Shown here piece after piece: positions 1-8,408 of a stretch of 20,672 nt of DNA (within the stretch, counting starts at the first letter, position 1; every line of letters begins with the position of its first letter). The notes under the pieces were generated by a model that searched no databases, was not told the DNA's origin, and saw only the letters and a program-made list of their open reading frames with translations. The translations under genes and the position numbers were made by a program. Source of the stretch: Nemertoderma westbladi (lineage: Eukaryota; Xenacoelomorpha; Nemertodermatida; Nemertodermatidae); the NCBI GenBank assembly GCA_032718475.1, contig JAUCBJ010006476.1:1-20672 (forward strand). Direction: 5' to 3'.

Positions 1-20
1 ATATATCTATCTATCTATGA
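1..20. repeat. (TAGA)n microsatellite at the LINE-A 3' end
   Basis: A short ATCT/TAGA tetranucleotide run sits immediately after the LINE-A coding region, read on the minus strand. The TAG stop codon of LINE-A is itself the first unit of the run. Several LINE clades end in short tandem repeats rather than poly(A), so this is probably the element's 3' terminus. The run reaches the window edge, so its length and any target duplication cannot be seen. Confidence 0.6.
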
Positions 21-1781
21 CTGAAAAGCTGGGCCCCTGGTGTAACCTTCATCGATAAAGTTCTGTTGGCGCTCGTCACGAAATTGTCTGTACTGTTGAA
101 ATACATCTGGGTTAAAAGCGTTGGGATATTTCCGGATAATGTCGTCGGTACATGTAGATTCTCCCACTAAGTTTAATGCTAAAGTCGCTGATGATGACGT
201 ATGTATCCTGAGCAGCCGTTTGATAAAAGCGACTTTACATTTGTCGATTTCTTTTAAATTTCGCAAGTTCAGAAAGGGACCAAATTCTTGTATACAGTAT
301 GTCATAATGGGAAGTATTTTACCGTGAAATATAATCATGCCAGACCGGACTGACATTAAGTGTAATTTAGTTAGACTCCCAATAATCTTGAAAATATTCA
401 GTTTCTTCTCCGCAATATGTTGAGAAAAGGATAGTGAGGTCTGCAAAGTCAAGCCCAGATACTCGTATTCATTCACTATTTCTATCAATGAGTTACCAAA
501 ATAAAATTTGTCTGTGTTGGCTATGCGACCAGCTTTTCGAAATTTGACCATCTTAGATTTCTTCATGTTAACAATCATTCCATTTTTAATACACCAATTA
601 TATAATACATCCAGTGCTCTTCTAATCAGTTCAGGATTCTCAGAGTAAATGACAAGGTCATCTGCGTAAAAAATAAACAATAGGTCGTTGCCAATTTCTC
701 TGAGACTATCTGCTAGGTCTACTAAGAATAAAATAAAACATGTTGGCGAGAAGCAGTCACCTTGGAGTATACCTCGCAGCTGCTGAATAAATCTAGAGAA
801 ACGTAGACCATCGAAGACGATAATATAATTCTGGAGCAGGTTCTTAATTAAATTGAAGAGTTTACCTTTTATTCCGAAGTTATATAACTTTATCAGTAAT
901 AGAGAGCGGTTGACCATGTCAAAGGCCTTTGTGAAGTCTACAAAAAGTACGTACATTTTGTTACCCGATCGACCCGAGATTGCAGAGAGTAGTTTAGAAA
1001 CCGCCTGACGAGTTGACCTTCCTTTAGAGAAACCAAACTGTTCCGGAGGTATTTTTTCTTTTAGAAACTCGCGGACCCTCGAGTTTATGATTGATGTTAA
1101 GACTTTTAGCATAGTACATATGAGAGCAATGCCGCGGTAGTTGGATGGATCCATTAACCCACCTCTGCCCTTGTAAAGCAACTTAATTATGCTGTTTTTC
1201 CAAGCCGAGGGTAATTTCCCAGCATATAAACATAGATTAAATAATGTGCATAGAGTTACAATTAATAAAATTCCCAGGTGCTTTAAGTGTTCGTAGTAGA
1301 TCCCGTCTGGGCCACTGGCTTTTTTGTTAGGTGTTTCCTCGATAACGCTTCGAACTTCTGCATCCTTGAAATCTCTGTTGTACCATGCGTCTTTTGATAG
1401 TTCATTGTCATCCGGTTTTGGAGTTTCTAGGGTTTGTGGGCCAAGCCCTGGAGACCCTAGCAACTCACTGAAATGTTTTTCGATGACATTGGCATCAATG
1501 GGCGCAACTCTATGACTGCTTGACTTATGCAGTAACCATGGGTTCATATTTGAATCTTTAACTTTTTCACTCAGTTCAGTCTGTTCATAGCCCGCACGCT
1601 TAGATTTCACTAGATTATTATATCGTCGGCGAAATCGCACCCTCCGTATCGTGGCCATTCTTCGCATTAGTCGTAATTTTTTCATATCATTAGAAAGCTT
1701 GCGTTGCAAGGATTCGAAATATGTAACAATATCTGAATTTCGTTGAGAAATAGCTGAGATATAGGCGTTCAAAGATTGCAA
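15..1781 (-). CDS. LINE-A: non-LTR retrotransposon reverse transcriptase (588 codons, uninterrupted)
   Basis: This encodes a reverse transcriptase for target-primed reverse transcription of a LINE. RT motifs appear in order: ASGPDG (residues 155-160), SNYRGI (213-218), QFGFSKGRST (248-257), FVDFTKAFD (280-288) with the first catalytic Asp, GDCFSPTCF (341-349), the catalytic FYADD box (371-375), a KSKMV segment (408-412) and YLGLTL (441-446). Residues 34-62 are strongly basic, as in the linker before LINE RT domains. About 140 residues follow the palm and thumb; no RNase H is evident. No endonuclease domain lies upstream: the frame is closed by a TAA at 1785-1787, so the copy looks 5'-truncated or chimeric. 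The first codon drawn here is TTG; the first ATG is at about residue 33. There is no frameshift or stop across 1.77 kb, so the copy is young or recently active. The clade is not assigned. Confidence 0.85.
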   Translation of the reverse strand: MQSLNAYISAISQRNSDIVTYFESLQRKLSNDMKKLRLMRRMATIRRVRFRRRYNNLVKSKRAGYEQTELSEKVKDSNMNPWLLHKSSSHRVAPIDANVIEKHFSELLGSPGLGPQTLETPKPDDNELSKDAWYNRDFKDAEVRSVIEETPNKKASGPDGIYYEHLKHLGILLIVTLCTLFNLCLYAGKLPSAWKNSIIKLLYKGRGGLMDPSNYRGIALICTMLKVLTSIINSRVREFLKEKIPPEQFGFSKGRSTRQAVSKLLSAISGRSGNKMYVLFVDFTKAFDMVNRSLLLIKLYNFGIKGKLFNLIKNLLQNYIIVFDGLRFSRFIQQLRGILQGDCFSPTCFILFLVDLADSLREIGNDLLFIFYADDLVIYSENPELIRRALDVLYNWCIKNGMIVNMKKSKMVKFRKAGRIANTDKFYFGNSLIEIVNEYEYLGLTLQTSLSFSQHIAEKKLNIFKIIGSLTKLHLMSVRSGMIIFHGKILPIMTYCIQEFGPFLNLRNLKEIDKCKVAFIKRLLRIHTSSSATLALNLVGESTCTDDIIRKYPNAFNPDVFQQYRQFRDERQQNFIDEGYTRGPAFQS

Positions 1782-2028
1782 GAATTATTGTTCAGTGAAG
1801 GCCATTTATTCATTTAATAAATACACGATGTTCTGGAACATTTTGTTTAAGTCTGAATAGCTACACAATAGATCTATTGGATAGGCATTCTGCTGTTGCC
1901 TACCAACTCATAAAATAAATAACACTTTCTAGAATATTGTGTATTTATTGAATAGAATAAATGTCCTTCAGCGAACGATACTTCTTGTAATCTTCGAACG
2001 CCTATGTCTCAGTTGTTTCTCAACGAAA
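1738..2028. repeat. Inverted repeat (arms ~100 bp, loop ~92 bp) straddling the LINE-A 5' end
   Basis: Arm 1738-1836 matches the reverse complement of 1929-2028 at roughly 85% by eye. Both arms begin TTTCGTTGAGAAA and share blocks such as ATAGGCGTTC, CATTTATTC and AATAAATACAC. The left arm contains the first ~15 codons of the LINE-A frame. It may be a hairpin-type MITE against the LINE, or an inverted duplication made during insertion. No clear target duplication was found at the outer ends. Confidence 0.7.
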
Positions 2029-2033
2029 CGCCT

Positions 2034-2276
2034 ATAAAAAAAATTTAAAGGCAAAATCCAAAATTCCGGCTTCATGGGGTCAACCAAGGTGAGTGGACTA
2101 GTTGTGTTTCAAATTTCAAGCAATATGATACAGATTTGTAGAAAAATCTGGGGGGGGGGGGGTCCGTGTCATCAGAAAATGACACTATATTACGGGACAT
2201 GGTGTAATACAGTAAGATACCCAATGATTGTTAAATAAGGGGCAAGCCACGTATGTCCAGGTGAGCCTTATCGTAA
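2034..2276. other. Non-coding stretch with a 13-bp G run
   Basis: No gene is recognised. It holds a run of 13 G (2150-2162), followed by a small hairpin in which GTGTCAT pairs with ATGACAC a few bases later. The remainder is AT-rich unique-looking sequence up to the TAA target site of the next element. Confidence 0.5.
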
Positions 2277-2801
2277 GGCCCCCTCACACGGAGCAACTTG
2301 TTTCTGCAACTTGTTTCTGAAACTTGTTACTGGACCCCCTCACACACAGAAACAAGTTGCTGCAACTTGTTTCAGCAACTTGTTTCCGAAACTTGTTTCA
2401 GCAACTTGTTGCTGCCCCCCCCCCCCCCCCCCCTCACACACAGAAACTTGTTGCTGAAGAAAATAACAATTATTTCAAAATAAATAGCTAGCATGTCCAG
2501 TCATTTATATATAATATGACATCACTCAATTTATCTGATATTAGCTAGTATCAAAATGGAATGTAATAAAAGTTTTTAAAAAAGTTGCTGGGAATATAAC
2601 TTCCAGCAACTTGTTGCTGGACGCCCTCACACACAGAAACAAGATGCGGAAACAAGTTGCAGAAACTTGTGTCTGGTGTCCTCACACACGGAAAAAAGTT
2701 TCGGAAACAAGTTGCAGCAACAAGTTTCTGTGTGTGAGGGGGTCCAGCAACAAGTTTCAGAAACAAGTTGCAGAAACAAGTTGCTCCGTGTGAGGAGGGC
2801 C
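2277..2801. mobile_element. Harbinger-like MITE / foldback, 525 bp, TAA target duplication
   Basis: The left end begins GGCCCCCTCACACGGAGC and the reverse complement of the right end begins GGCCCTCCTCACACGGAGC. The element is flanked by TAA at 2274-2276 and 2802-2804. A 3-bp TWA target duplication together with GGC-type ends is typical of PIF/Harbinger, which is the basis for the call. Each arm is a modular array. The terminal head (CCCTCACAC followed by GGAG or ACAG) recurs inside both arms, and between heads the 13-bp motif GCAACTTGTTTCT and variants are repeated. A 19-bp C run lies at 2415-2433. The centre (about 2460-2590) is AT-rich and non-coding. There is no transposase, so it is non-autonomous. 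Short open frames over it are by-products of the repeats. Confidence 0.65.
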
Positions 2802-2804
2802 TAA

Positions 2805-3239
2805 GAGAACAATGAATTAGTAAACCTTAATTAGTCAAACTCGTCATCATCGCTGTATTGTATTGTATAATTTTTTGGTTTGATTGTATGCACAAGGAGA
2901 ACTCGGAGAGCACACCTAGAAAGAGTATAATAAATTGCACAATTTATAATTTTTTAACAATATATAAAGTTCAATATCATGATCAACCAAGGTTAAATAG
3001 TTAAATGTAGTTCTATATCATGATTAAACTCTAATAAAAGGTTTCAAAAATAAAAATCGATTATAATATATCCTATTTAAAAATGTTTATCTAAAATTTA
3101 ATAAATTATTTAAATAATCTAAGTTGTCGAAATATATATAAATAGCAATATAAAATAAAAACATGTCAATTAATGACTAATTAGTCAAAAGTTAGTCGAT
3201 GACGTCAATGAGAAAGTTTGATTTAGTTGTTCTCATTGT
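2805..3239. other. AT-rich intergenic stretch, no gene seen
   Basis: This is very AT-rich sequence with scattered ATCATGAT-type palindromes and TTAGTCAA/TTAATTAG motifs. No coding potential, tRNA or clear repeat ends were found. It may include the non-coding 3' tail of LINE-B. Confidence 0.4.
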
Positions 3240-4550
3240 GGTGTAGCCCTTACAGCCTGGCTTGTCTGGAATTTTCTTTAAAAAGATCGCCCAAATGACC
3301 CTTAAAGGTATCTACAGAACAGTCTGATAGGTTCCGAATTTTACTTGGGATTGTGTTAACAAGAACACAAAATCTGTTATCGTACAGCGTTCTGAGTCGA
3401 CCAATACCCTGAATAGGAGGAACAGTACAAAGACGACCACGTCTATTATCGATGGATGAGCGAGTTTGATCATGGAAGTGTTATTTGTTACATTTGGTAC
3501 AATCCCTTCAAAGATATTCCATACATATATAATTATGTAACGTTCCCTCCTTCTTTCGAGTGAGTTGAGACCTAACTTTTCAAAGCGCTCCCAATAATTG
3601 AAGTCGAACATGCTTAAAATATGACGGGGTAAGAGCACTAAATATCCTCTATTGTTTGGAATTCGATGGAGCGTGTTGGCTGCCAAAGTTGATAACAATA
3701 TTCAAGTTTAGGTCGCACCAAACTATTGAATAAAGTCAATAGTGTGCATTTATTGTGAGTTACAAAAGTTCTCATGCTCCAACCACACAATTGCAACGCC
3801 GATTTGCTAATGTTGGAATAGTGGATTCGGAAGGAAGCATCTTCACTCATTGTGATTGCAAGATCTTTAACGTGATCTTTGGTCGTGTTCAAAGTAGATA
3901 CATTGGTGTTCGAATCGATATAAAAATAGGTGTGTTTTTTTTATCTCGCTGCTAGATCTGTAACCAATTTATTCAAATTTGTCACCATGGAGTTGAACAC
4001 TTTGTTTATGATACCTGTGTCGATATCTGAAATCATAATAATGAAGAGGAGGGGCTCCGGCACCGAACCCTGGGGGATACCGCTAATAATTTCCTTCCAG
4101 CTGGATGTGGCACCATTTGCCAAAACTCTCTGTTGCTGATTCGGCAAACCAGCCAGCTAGATGTCTTCATATACCTAAATCGCGAAGTTTGTGAAGAAGC
4201 ACGCCATGATCTACCGTATCAAAAGCTTTGGTGAAATCTAGATATATGACTTCAGCACCTTCACCTTTAGTGAAGAAATTCAAAATATGAGTATAATGGT
4301 CAATTAATTGGATAAACAAGAGCGACCCTTACAGAAACCATGCTGACCAGGATTATACAGATTATTTGTATCTAAATTGTCTACCATGATATCTCTCACA
4401 ATGTGATGTTTAGAGAAACTGGTCAGAAGTTAGCCGGATTAAGCCTTGTACCTTTCTTAAAGATTGGTGTGATGAATCCCTCTTTCAGCTATTTCGGGAA
4501 TTACCACTCTCTATTGAGTTACTATATATATGTTCGCACCGCAGACTTTT
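3240..4550 (-). pseudogene. LINE-B: decayed CR1/Jockey-type reverse transcriptase
   Basis: The minus strand carries, in order from high to low coordinates, the remains of a LINE RT. These are a GQHGFCKGRSC block (~4325-4350), YLDFTKAFDTVDHG (~4196-4240) with the first catalytic Asp, a GIPQGSV..PLLFIIMISDID block (~4030-4090), VKDL.ITMSEDASF (~3840-3875), LVRPKLEY..LWQP (~3680-3725), and a C-terminal GRLRTLYDNRFCVLVNTIP block (~3350-3410). These motifs lie in at least three frames separated by stops, so several indels have accumulated. The region expected to hold the (F/Y)ADD catalytic box (~3950-4000) is scrambled. The copy is 5'-truncated near 4,510-4,560 and has no endonuclease. The PLLFIIMISDID wording resembles CR1/Jockey-group elements common in marine invertebrates and fish; the exact clade is an inference. 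Confidence 0.8.
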
Positions 4551-4559
4551 CCTAAATCA

Positions 4560-4887
4560 CAACGCAATATTAGTCACGGAGTGATGGTATGTTCACGTTG
4601 AGTTGCAATACGCTAATTAATTAGTACTTTAATAGGCTTAATGTATATATGAAGTGTATGTATAGAATGTGGTGCCCGGAATGTAATTGAACCGGACAAC
4701 AATCGGACACTAAGGGCTGTCAATCACACACTGCACTGGCAATAAAGGGCAGAGAACAAATGGCTTGACACTCACCGTGGCAAATAGCTCCCCCTGTTTC
4801 CCTTTAATCGTTGAACAACGTCTTGTGTTATGTATCTTTTTTCATATATTACTTCCAATGCAGATTATTTACTCTACATATCAAACT
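4560..4887. other. Intergenic stretch, no gene seen
   Basis: Nothing recognisable as a gene or repeat was found between the truncated 5' end of LINE-B and the target duplication of the next LINE copy. No tRNA-like boxes or long open frames were seen. Confidence 0.4.
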
Positions 4888-4897
4888 TATTAATGCA

Positions 4898-5253
4898 GAT
4901 ACTACTACTAGAATCGGCATGCTGCATTGCAGCTGCATTTTTAAGAATGCTGTGCCGGCTTATCGACAAAATTGCACCGCCACAACTCCTTATCACCCAT
5001 TACATTTGCTAGATCATCCGCATCTTCAAGGCTAGTGTCCTTTAAGATGCGTCTCAAGAAAGTCATGGGCTGTCCACCATGCTTATTCACTCCATGAGGC
5101 TGCCAAAGTACAAGATTATGCACTGGTTGGTCCTCACGGCGAAAGCAATGTCCTGGAAAGCGGAGGCGGCTTTGTTCTAATGTCAAGCTTGGGGGAACCA
5201 ATGAACACCTCCAATGTTATATAGTGTCTGGTTGGAGATGTGTGCATTGTACT
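4898..5253 (-). pseudogene. LINE-D copy 1: 3' fragment, bounded by a 10-bp target duplication
   Basis: This is the C-terminal end of a LINE polyprotein. The minus-strand frame (stop at 4941) contains LRFPGHCFRREDQPVHN, LVLWQPHGV and LKDTSLEDADDLANVMGD. That layout, a GHC..R segment, then an LVLW.P.HG segment, then a KDTGLE-type segment and a (D/E)LW end, is typical of the tail after the RT domain in many invertebrate LINEs. The 3' end is a short (TAG)n/(ACT)n run at ~4899-4912. The 10-mer TATTAATGCA flanks the fragment at 4888-4897 and 5257-5266, marking a 5'-truncated insertion of only ~356 bp. It is about 90% identical by eye to copy 2 and lacks the RT core. It is dead on arrival. Confidence 0.8.
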
Positions 5254-5266
5254 GCATATTAATGCA

Positions 5267-5403
5267 ATGAATTATAAATACTGCATAACTATTAAAATTT
5301 AGTACTATTTGAACTTAATTTTATTGTTTTCCTATAGCAAATCTATCGCGTTACGGTGAGGAATAAATTAATAATCACTATTAATCACAATATTAAATCA
5401 AGG
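5267..5403. other. Spacer between the two LINE-D insertions
   Basis: Short AT-rich sequence between the two target-site duplications. It shows the two LINE-D copies are independent insertions rather than one tandem duplication. Confidence 0.5.
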
Positions 5404-5420
5404 CCTTATATACCACATAC

Positions 5421-5995
5421 TACTACTACTTGGATCGGCATGCTGCATTGCAGCTGCATTTTTAAGAATGCTGTGCCGGCTTGTCAACAAAATTGCACCG
5501 CCACAACTCCCTATCACCCATGACATTTGCTAGATCATCCGCATCTTCAAGGCCAGTGTCCTTTAAGATGCGTCTCAAGAAAGTCATGGGCTGTCCACCA
5601 TGCTTATTCACTCCATGAGGCTGCCAAAGTACAATATTATGCACTGGCTGGTCCTCACGGCGAAAGCAATGTCCTGCAAAGCGGAGGCGATATAGTTCTA
5701 GTGTCAAGCTTGGGGGAACCAATGAGACACCTGTTATATAGTGTCTGGTTGGAAATGTGTGCATTGTACTTGACACAATGAACCTGGCGTAGCATTCTTG
5801 TGAATGTGCCATCCAGAGATTTGGTGTCCTCAGCAGTTAGAGCCCAGAATGGACTCCCGTAGAGGAGTACTGGAACGACTGCTGCTCTAAATAATCGGAC
5901 CTTATGTTTCCGATTAATTCTCGGTGACTTCCAAATCCTGGAAAGCCTATTCAAGGCTGCCCATGCCTTTCCCTTACGTATTCGAAGGTACTTCA
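5421..5995 (-). pseudogene. LINE-D copy 2: longer 3' fragment with a 17-bp target duplication
   Basis: This is the same LINE family as copy 1, but starting further 5'. The upper frame contains WAALNRLSRIWKS, VRLFRAAVVPVLLYGS and a TFTRMLRQV segment, the usual region after the RT thumb. The lower frame contains LRFAGHCFRREDQPVHN, VLWQPHGV and LKDTGLEDADDLANVMGD and stops at 5462. The two frames overlap at 5655-5812, so one frameshift lies near 5,720. CCTTATATACCACATAC at 5404-5420 recurs at 5996-6014 with one extra TA, which is a clear target-site duplication placing the 5' truncation at 5995. The 3' end is an (ACT)n run at ~5418-5431. The copy is non-functional because it lacks both the RT core and the endonuclease. 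Confidence 0.85.
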
Positions 5996-6014
5996 CCTTA
6001 TATATACCACATAC

Positions 6015-6434
6015 ACAAGTAGGGATGTCCTATACACAAGTACAGCAGCTGCGATTGCCCTTGAAATTCATCCAATCACAGCTTGCTGTAGATCTCAGCA
6101 AGCTGTAAATCTCATTAACTGCCAGCTGGCTGTTACAGCTGAATCTTCTACAATAAGCAGAATATGAGAAAGAAAGGAAAACACGTTCGTGGGGACTTCG
6201 CGCAGCACGAGGCCTAGTTATTATATACAAATTAAAATGCAGCGACTGTATCACAAAATCAGGTTTTGAGAAATTTACCCACACCACCAATCAATCAAAG
6301 AAAGGTGGACAGTACGTGTTCACCCCTTTTAATCCCCCCCCCCCCCCCCCCCACCCTTCCCAACCACCAATACATAACCGCGACATCTACCACCCACGGA
6401 AGGGTAGCACGAACTTATTTCCAATCGCACGTTA
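6015..6434. other. Non-coding stretch with a perfect hairpin, a dispersed-repeat scrap and a C run
   Basis: No gene is seen. CAGCTTGCTG (6079-6088) pairs perfectly with CAGCAAGCTG (6096-6105) across a 7-nt loop. At ~6178-6215, on the minus strand, is CTGCGCGAAGTCC followed by ACGAACGTGTTTTC; it closely matches 12,588-12,620, so it is a fragment of the same dispersed family. A run of 19 C lies at 6334-6352. Confidence 0.55.
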
Positions 6435-6745
6435 AATATGCAAAGCCAGGTGGTTTATAGGAATATAATAAACGCAGTACTCGTTTTCATTATAAGCCTC
6501 TTTGCGTTCGTCCTGTTTTGTATTTAAATATATTTCTTAAACGCAAGCTAGGACGATCGTTATAATAATAATAACTAGGGATGCGATCAATATGTGAAGC
6601 CAGGTGGTTTATATAATAATTTAGTCAACGCAGTACTCGTCTTCATTATATGCCTCGTTGCGCTCGTCGCTTGTCCTGTTTTGTCATAAAATATTTTTCC
6701 TAAACGCAGACTGACGATCTTTATACAGTTATAACTATGCGAAGT
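6435..6745. repeat. Tandem duplication of a ~164-bp unit (two diverged copies)
   Basis: Units start at 6435 and 6599. Shared blocks in the same order include GCCAGGTGGTTTATA, AACGCAGTACTCGT, TTCATTATA, GTCCTGTTTTGT and TAAACGCA, followed by GACGATC and TATAACTA. Similarity is roughly 80% by eye with small indels. The function is unknown. It could be an old tandem duplication or two insertions of one short element. Confidence 0.75.
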
Positions 6746-7554
6746 TTCGAAACTGTGCGAGTAACTGTTGATACATCTATGTGGAGATGTGTGATATGTG
6801 GAGATGTGTGATACAACGCCAACGCATCTTATGCCGATGTAGTAATATGGGTATTGAAATAATATTAAATCAATGTACACTCTTAAAGCTGCAGCGAAAA
6901 AATGTAGCTAATTTCCTAGGTTACATATAAAATAATAATATTATTTTTAAGAACATTAATTTTACTACTTTGCAAAAATTCAATTAAAAAATAACCAGAC
7001 ATATACATTGTGGAATAAACTATTTCAGAAGCCTACAACAGCCATGCCATGGATTGTATTTATGTTATTATATCTGTCATTTAACTGAGATAGCAATAGT
7101 AGTAATAGTCGAACGGTTATGCGGCCCGTCCAGCCTATAATAAACACAATTCAGTGATTGGGCTGGAATAGCAATACTGGTTGCCTCTATTACAATTCCT
7201 CTCAGGTTAGTCTACAGCCACAACTCCCAGCAGCTAGCTCCACACCAGCAGAGACTTGACCAATAATGGGAAGGATTAAATTTGTACTCAATAATTGTGC
7301 GGTTTAATTACGTTTAGATCAATTAAAGACACATTTATTAAAGCAAATCACTTAAACTAATTAAAAACTATAATAGAATGGCGTATGGGGATTATATCTG
7401 TATAATTTTTAAGTATAATTATTTAAATCTTATACTGTAAAACAATTAATTTCCTTTAAAAGGCAGGTTGAAAATGGTGTTTTCACCGTAATCAACTTAA
7501 TTAACTAATTAACTGCTATTATCTTAGCTTCTCGAAGGCCACACGGAAATTCTA
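6746..7554. other. AT-rich intergenic stretch, no gene seen
   Basis: No coding remnant was recognised over about 800 bp. Minor features only: a small direct repeat of GTGGAGATGTGTGATA near 6780-6812, and CCAGCC/GGCTGG arms near 7130-7166 that could form a weak hairpin. No tRNA A and B boxes were found. Confidence 0.4.
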
Positions 7555-7740
7555 CTTGGAAAATTTCTAAACTTTTGCCAAACAACATGTGTACCAAGTT
7601 TGGATAGATTTCATCAAAGATTGGCCGAGTTATTAACGTTTAAAATTGAACACGACAGAACGACAGAACGACAGAACGACAGGTTGATTAATGGTACCAC
7701 TACGCTAAGGCTCACTCACTTCGTGGCTCGCCCCACACTC
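7555..7740 (-). repeat. Dispersed microsatellite-bearing repeat, copy 1 (minus)
   Basis: Read on the minus strand, it starts GTGTGGGGCGAG, then CACGAAGT and GAGCCTTAGCGTAGTGG. A run of GTCGTTCT/CTGTCGTT units follows, then a segment with CCAAACTTGGTA and a final AAGTTTAGAAA. The same architecture recurs on the plus strand at 11,985-12,210, where the head reads GCGTGGGGCGAGACACGTAG and the core is (GTCT)n. It is therefore a dispersed, non-coding family. The transposon class is not determined. Confidence 0.55.
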
Positions 7741-7924
7741 AATGTAAATTACGTTTCAATAACCTAACCAACCACCAATATATCAAGATATTAATAGTAA
7801 TGAATTCACTGTACCATAATAGGGGAACAAAATCATTGGTGAAATAAGGCTAGGGAATATAAGCTAATAAGAGCCGATAAAGATATTTAAGATACTGAAT
7901 ATAACGGATAAATTAAATATAGGA

Positions 7925-8025
7925 GAGCTTCACCAACAATATAATTTGAAGAGGGTAAAGTAACTGATGTTTACTTGATTTCATAAGCAAGGCAGGAACA
8001 CCATCTGGACCTGGGGCAGAAGCCG
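7925..8025 (-). pseudogene. LINE-C, downstream part (start of the RT domain)
   Basis: The minus strand encodes ASAPGPDGVPALLMK followed by a short hydrophobic stretch, then decays into stops below ~7,925. A (S/A)AGPDG.P motif is the conserved opening of the RT domain in CR1/Jockey-type LINEs. The preceding part of the same protein lies at 9,488 and above; the two parts are separated by an insertion flanked by GAAGCCG. Joined at that repeat, the frame is continuous. The rest of the RT is missing or unrecognisable. Confidence 0.75.
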
Positions 8026-8178
8026 TACGGCAGTGATTTTTTATGTCCTTTTATTTGACTTTTTTTGTCCTCCTTTTTTTACAAATTGTGCATAATGACT
8101 TTTGTTGTCCTTTTAATGACTTTTGTTGTCCTTTTAATGACTTTTTATGTATGTATTTCTTCAAACTGTCAGACTGCT

Positions 8179-8300
8179 GATTTCTGGACTGTCAGACAGT
8201 TGATTTCAACATGCCTATGCCAAAACATTCAAAATGTGTTGATTTCTGGTCTGTCGGACAGTTGGTTTCACTATGCCTGTGCCAAAACATTCCATGATTT
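8179..8300. repeat. 62-bp direct repeat (two units, possible degenerate third)
   Basis: Units start at 8179 and 8241. Each reads GATTTCTGG, CTGTC.GACAGTTG, TTTCA.CATGCC and GCCAAAACATTC in order. Sequence from ~8295 (GATTTATAGACTATGAGATAG, then GCGCCTGTGGTAAAA) looks like a more diverged third unit. An open frame across the region is a by-product of the repeat. Confidence 0.7.
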
Positions 8301-8408
8301 ATAGACTATGAGATAGAATTCCATATGCGCCTGTGGTAAAAGACTCTAAATGTAATAGTTTGTGGTTGTTGTCGATAATCGATTACCACATGACGTAGCA
8401 ATTTTATA

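Noticed and set aside
2298-2793. Short open frames rich in ETCSNL/KQVAET repeats
   Set aside because: They are translations of the modular inverted arms of the Harbinger-like MITE and are present on both strands.
3900-3920. GTTCGAATCG as a tRNA B box
   Set aside because: It lies inside the coding remains of LINE-B and there is no matching A box or cloverleaf.
8065-8304. 79-codon frame with hydrophobic MTFVVLL repeats resembling a membrane peptide
   Set aside because: It is produced by the 21-bp and 62-bp direct repeats inside the inserted element; no conserved protein feature.
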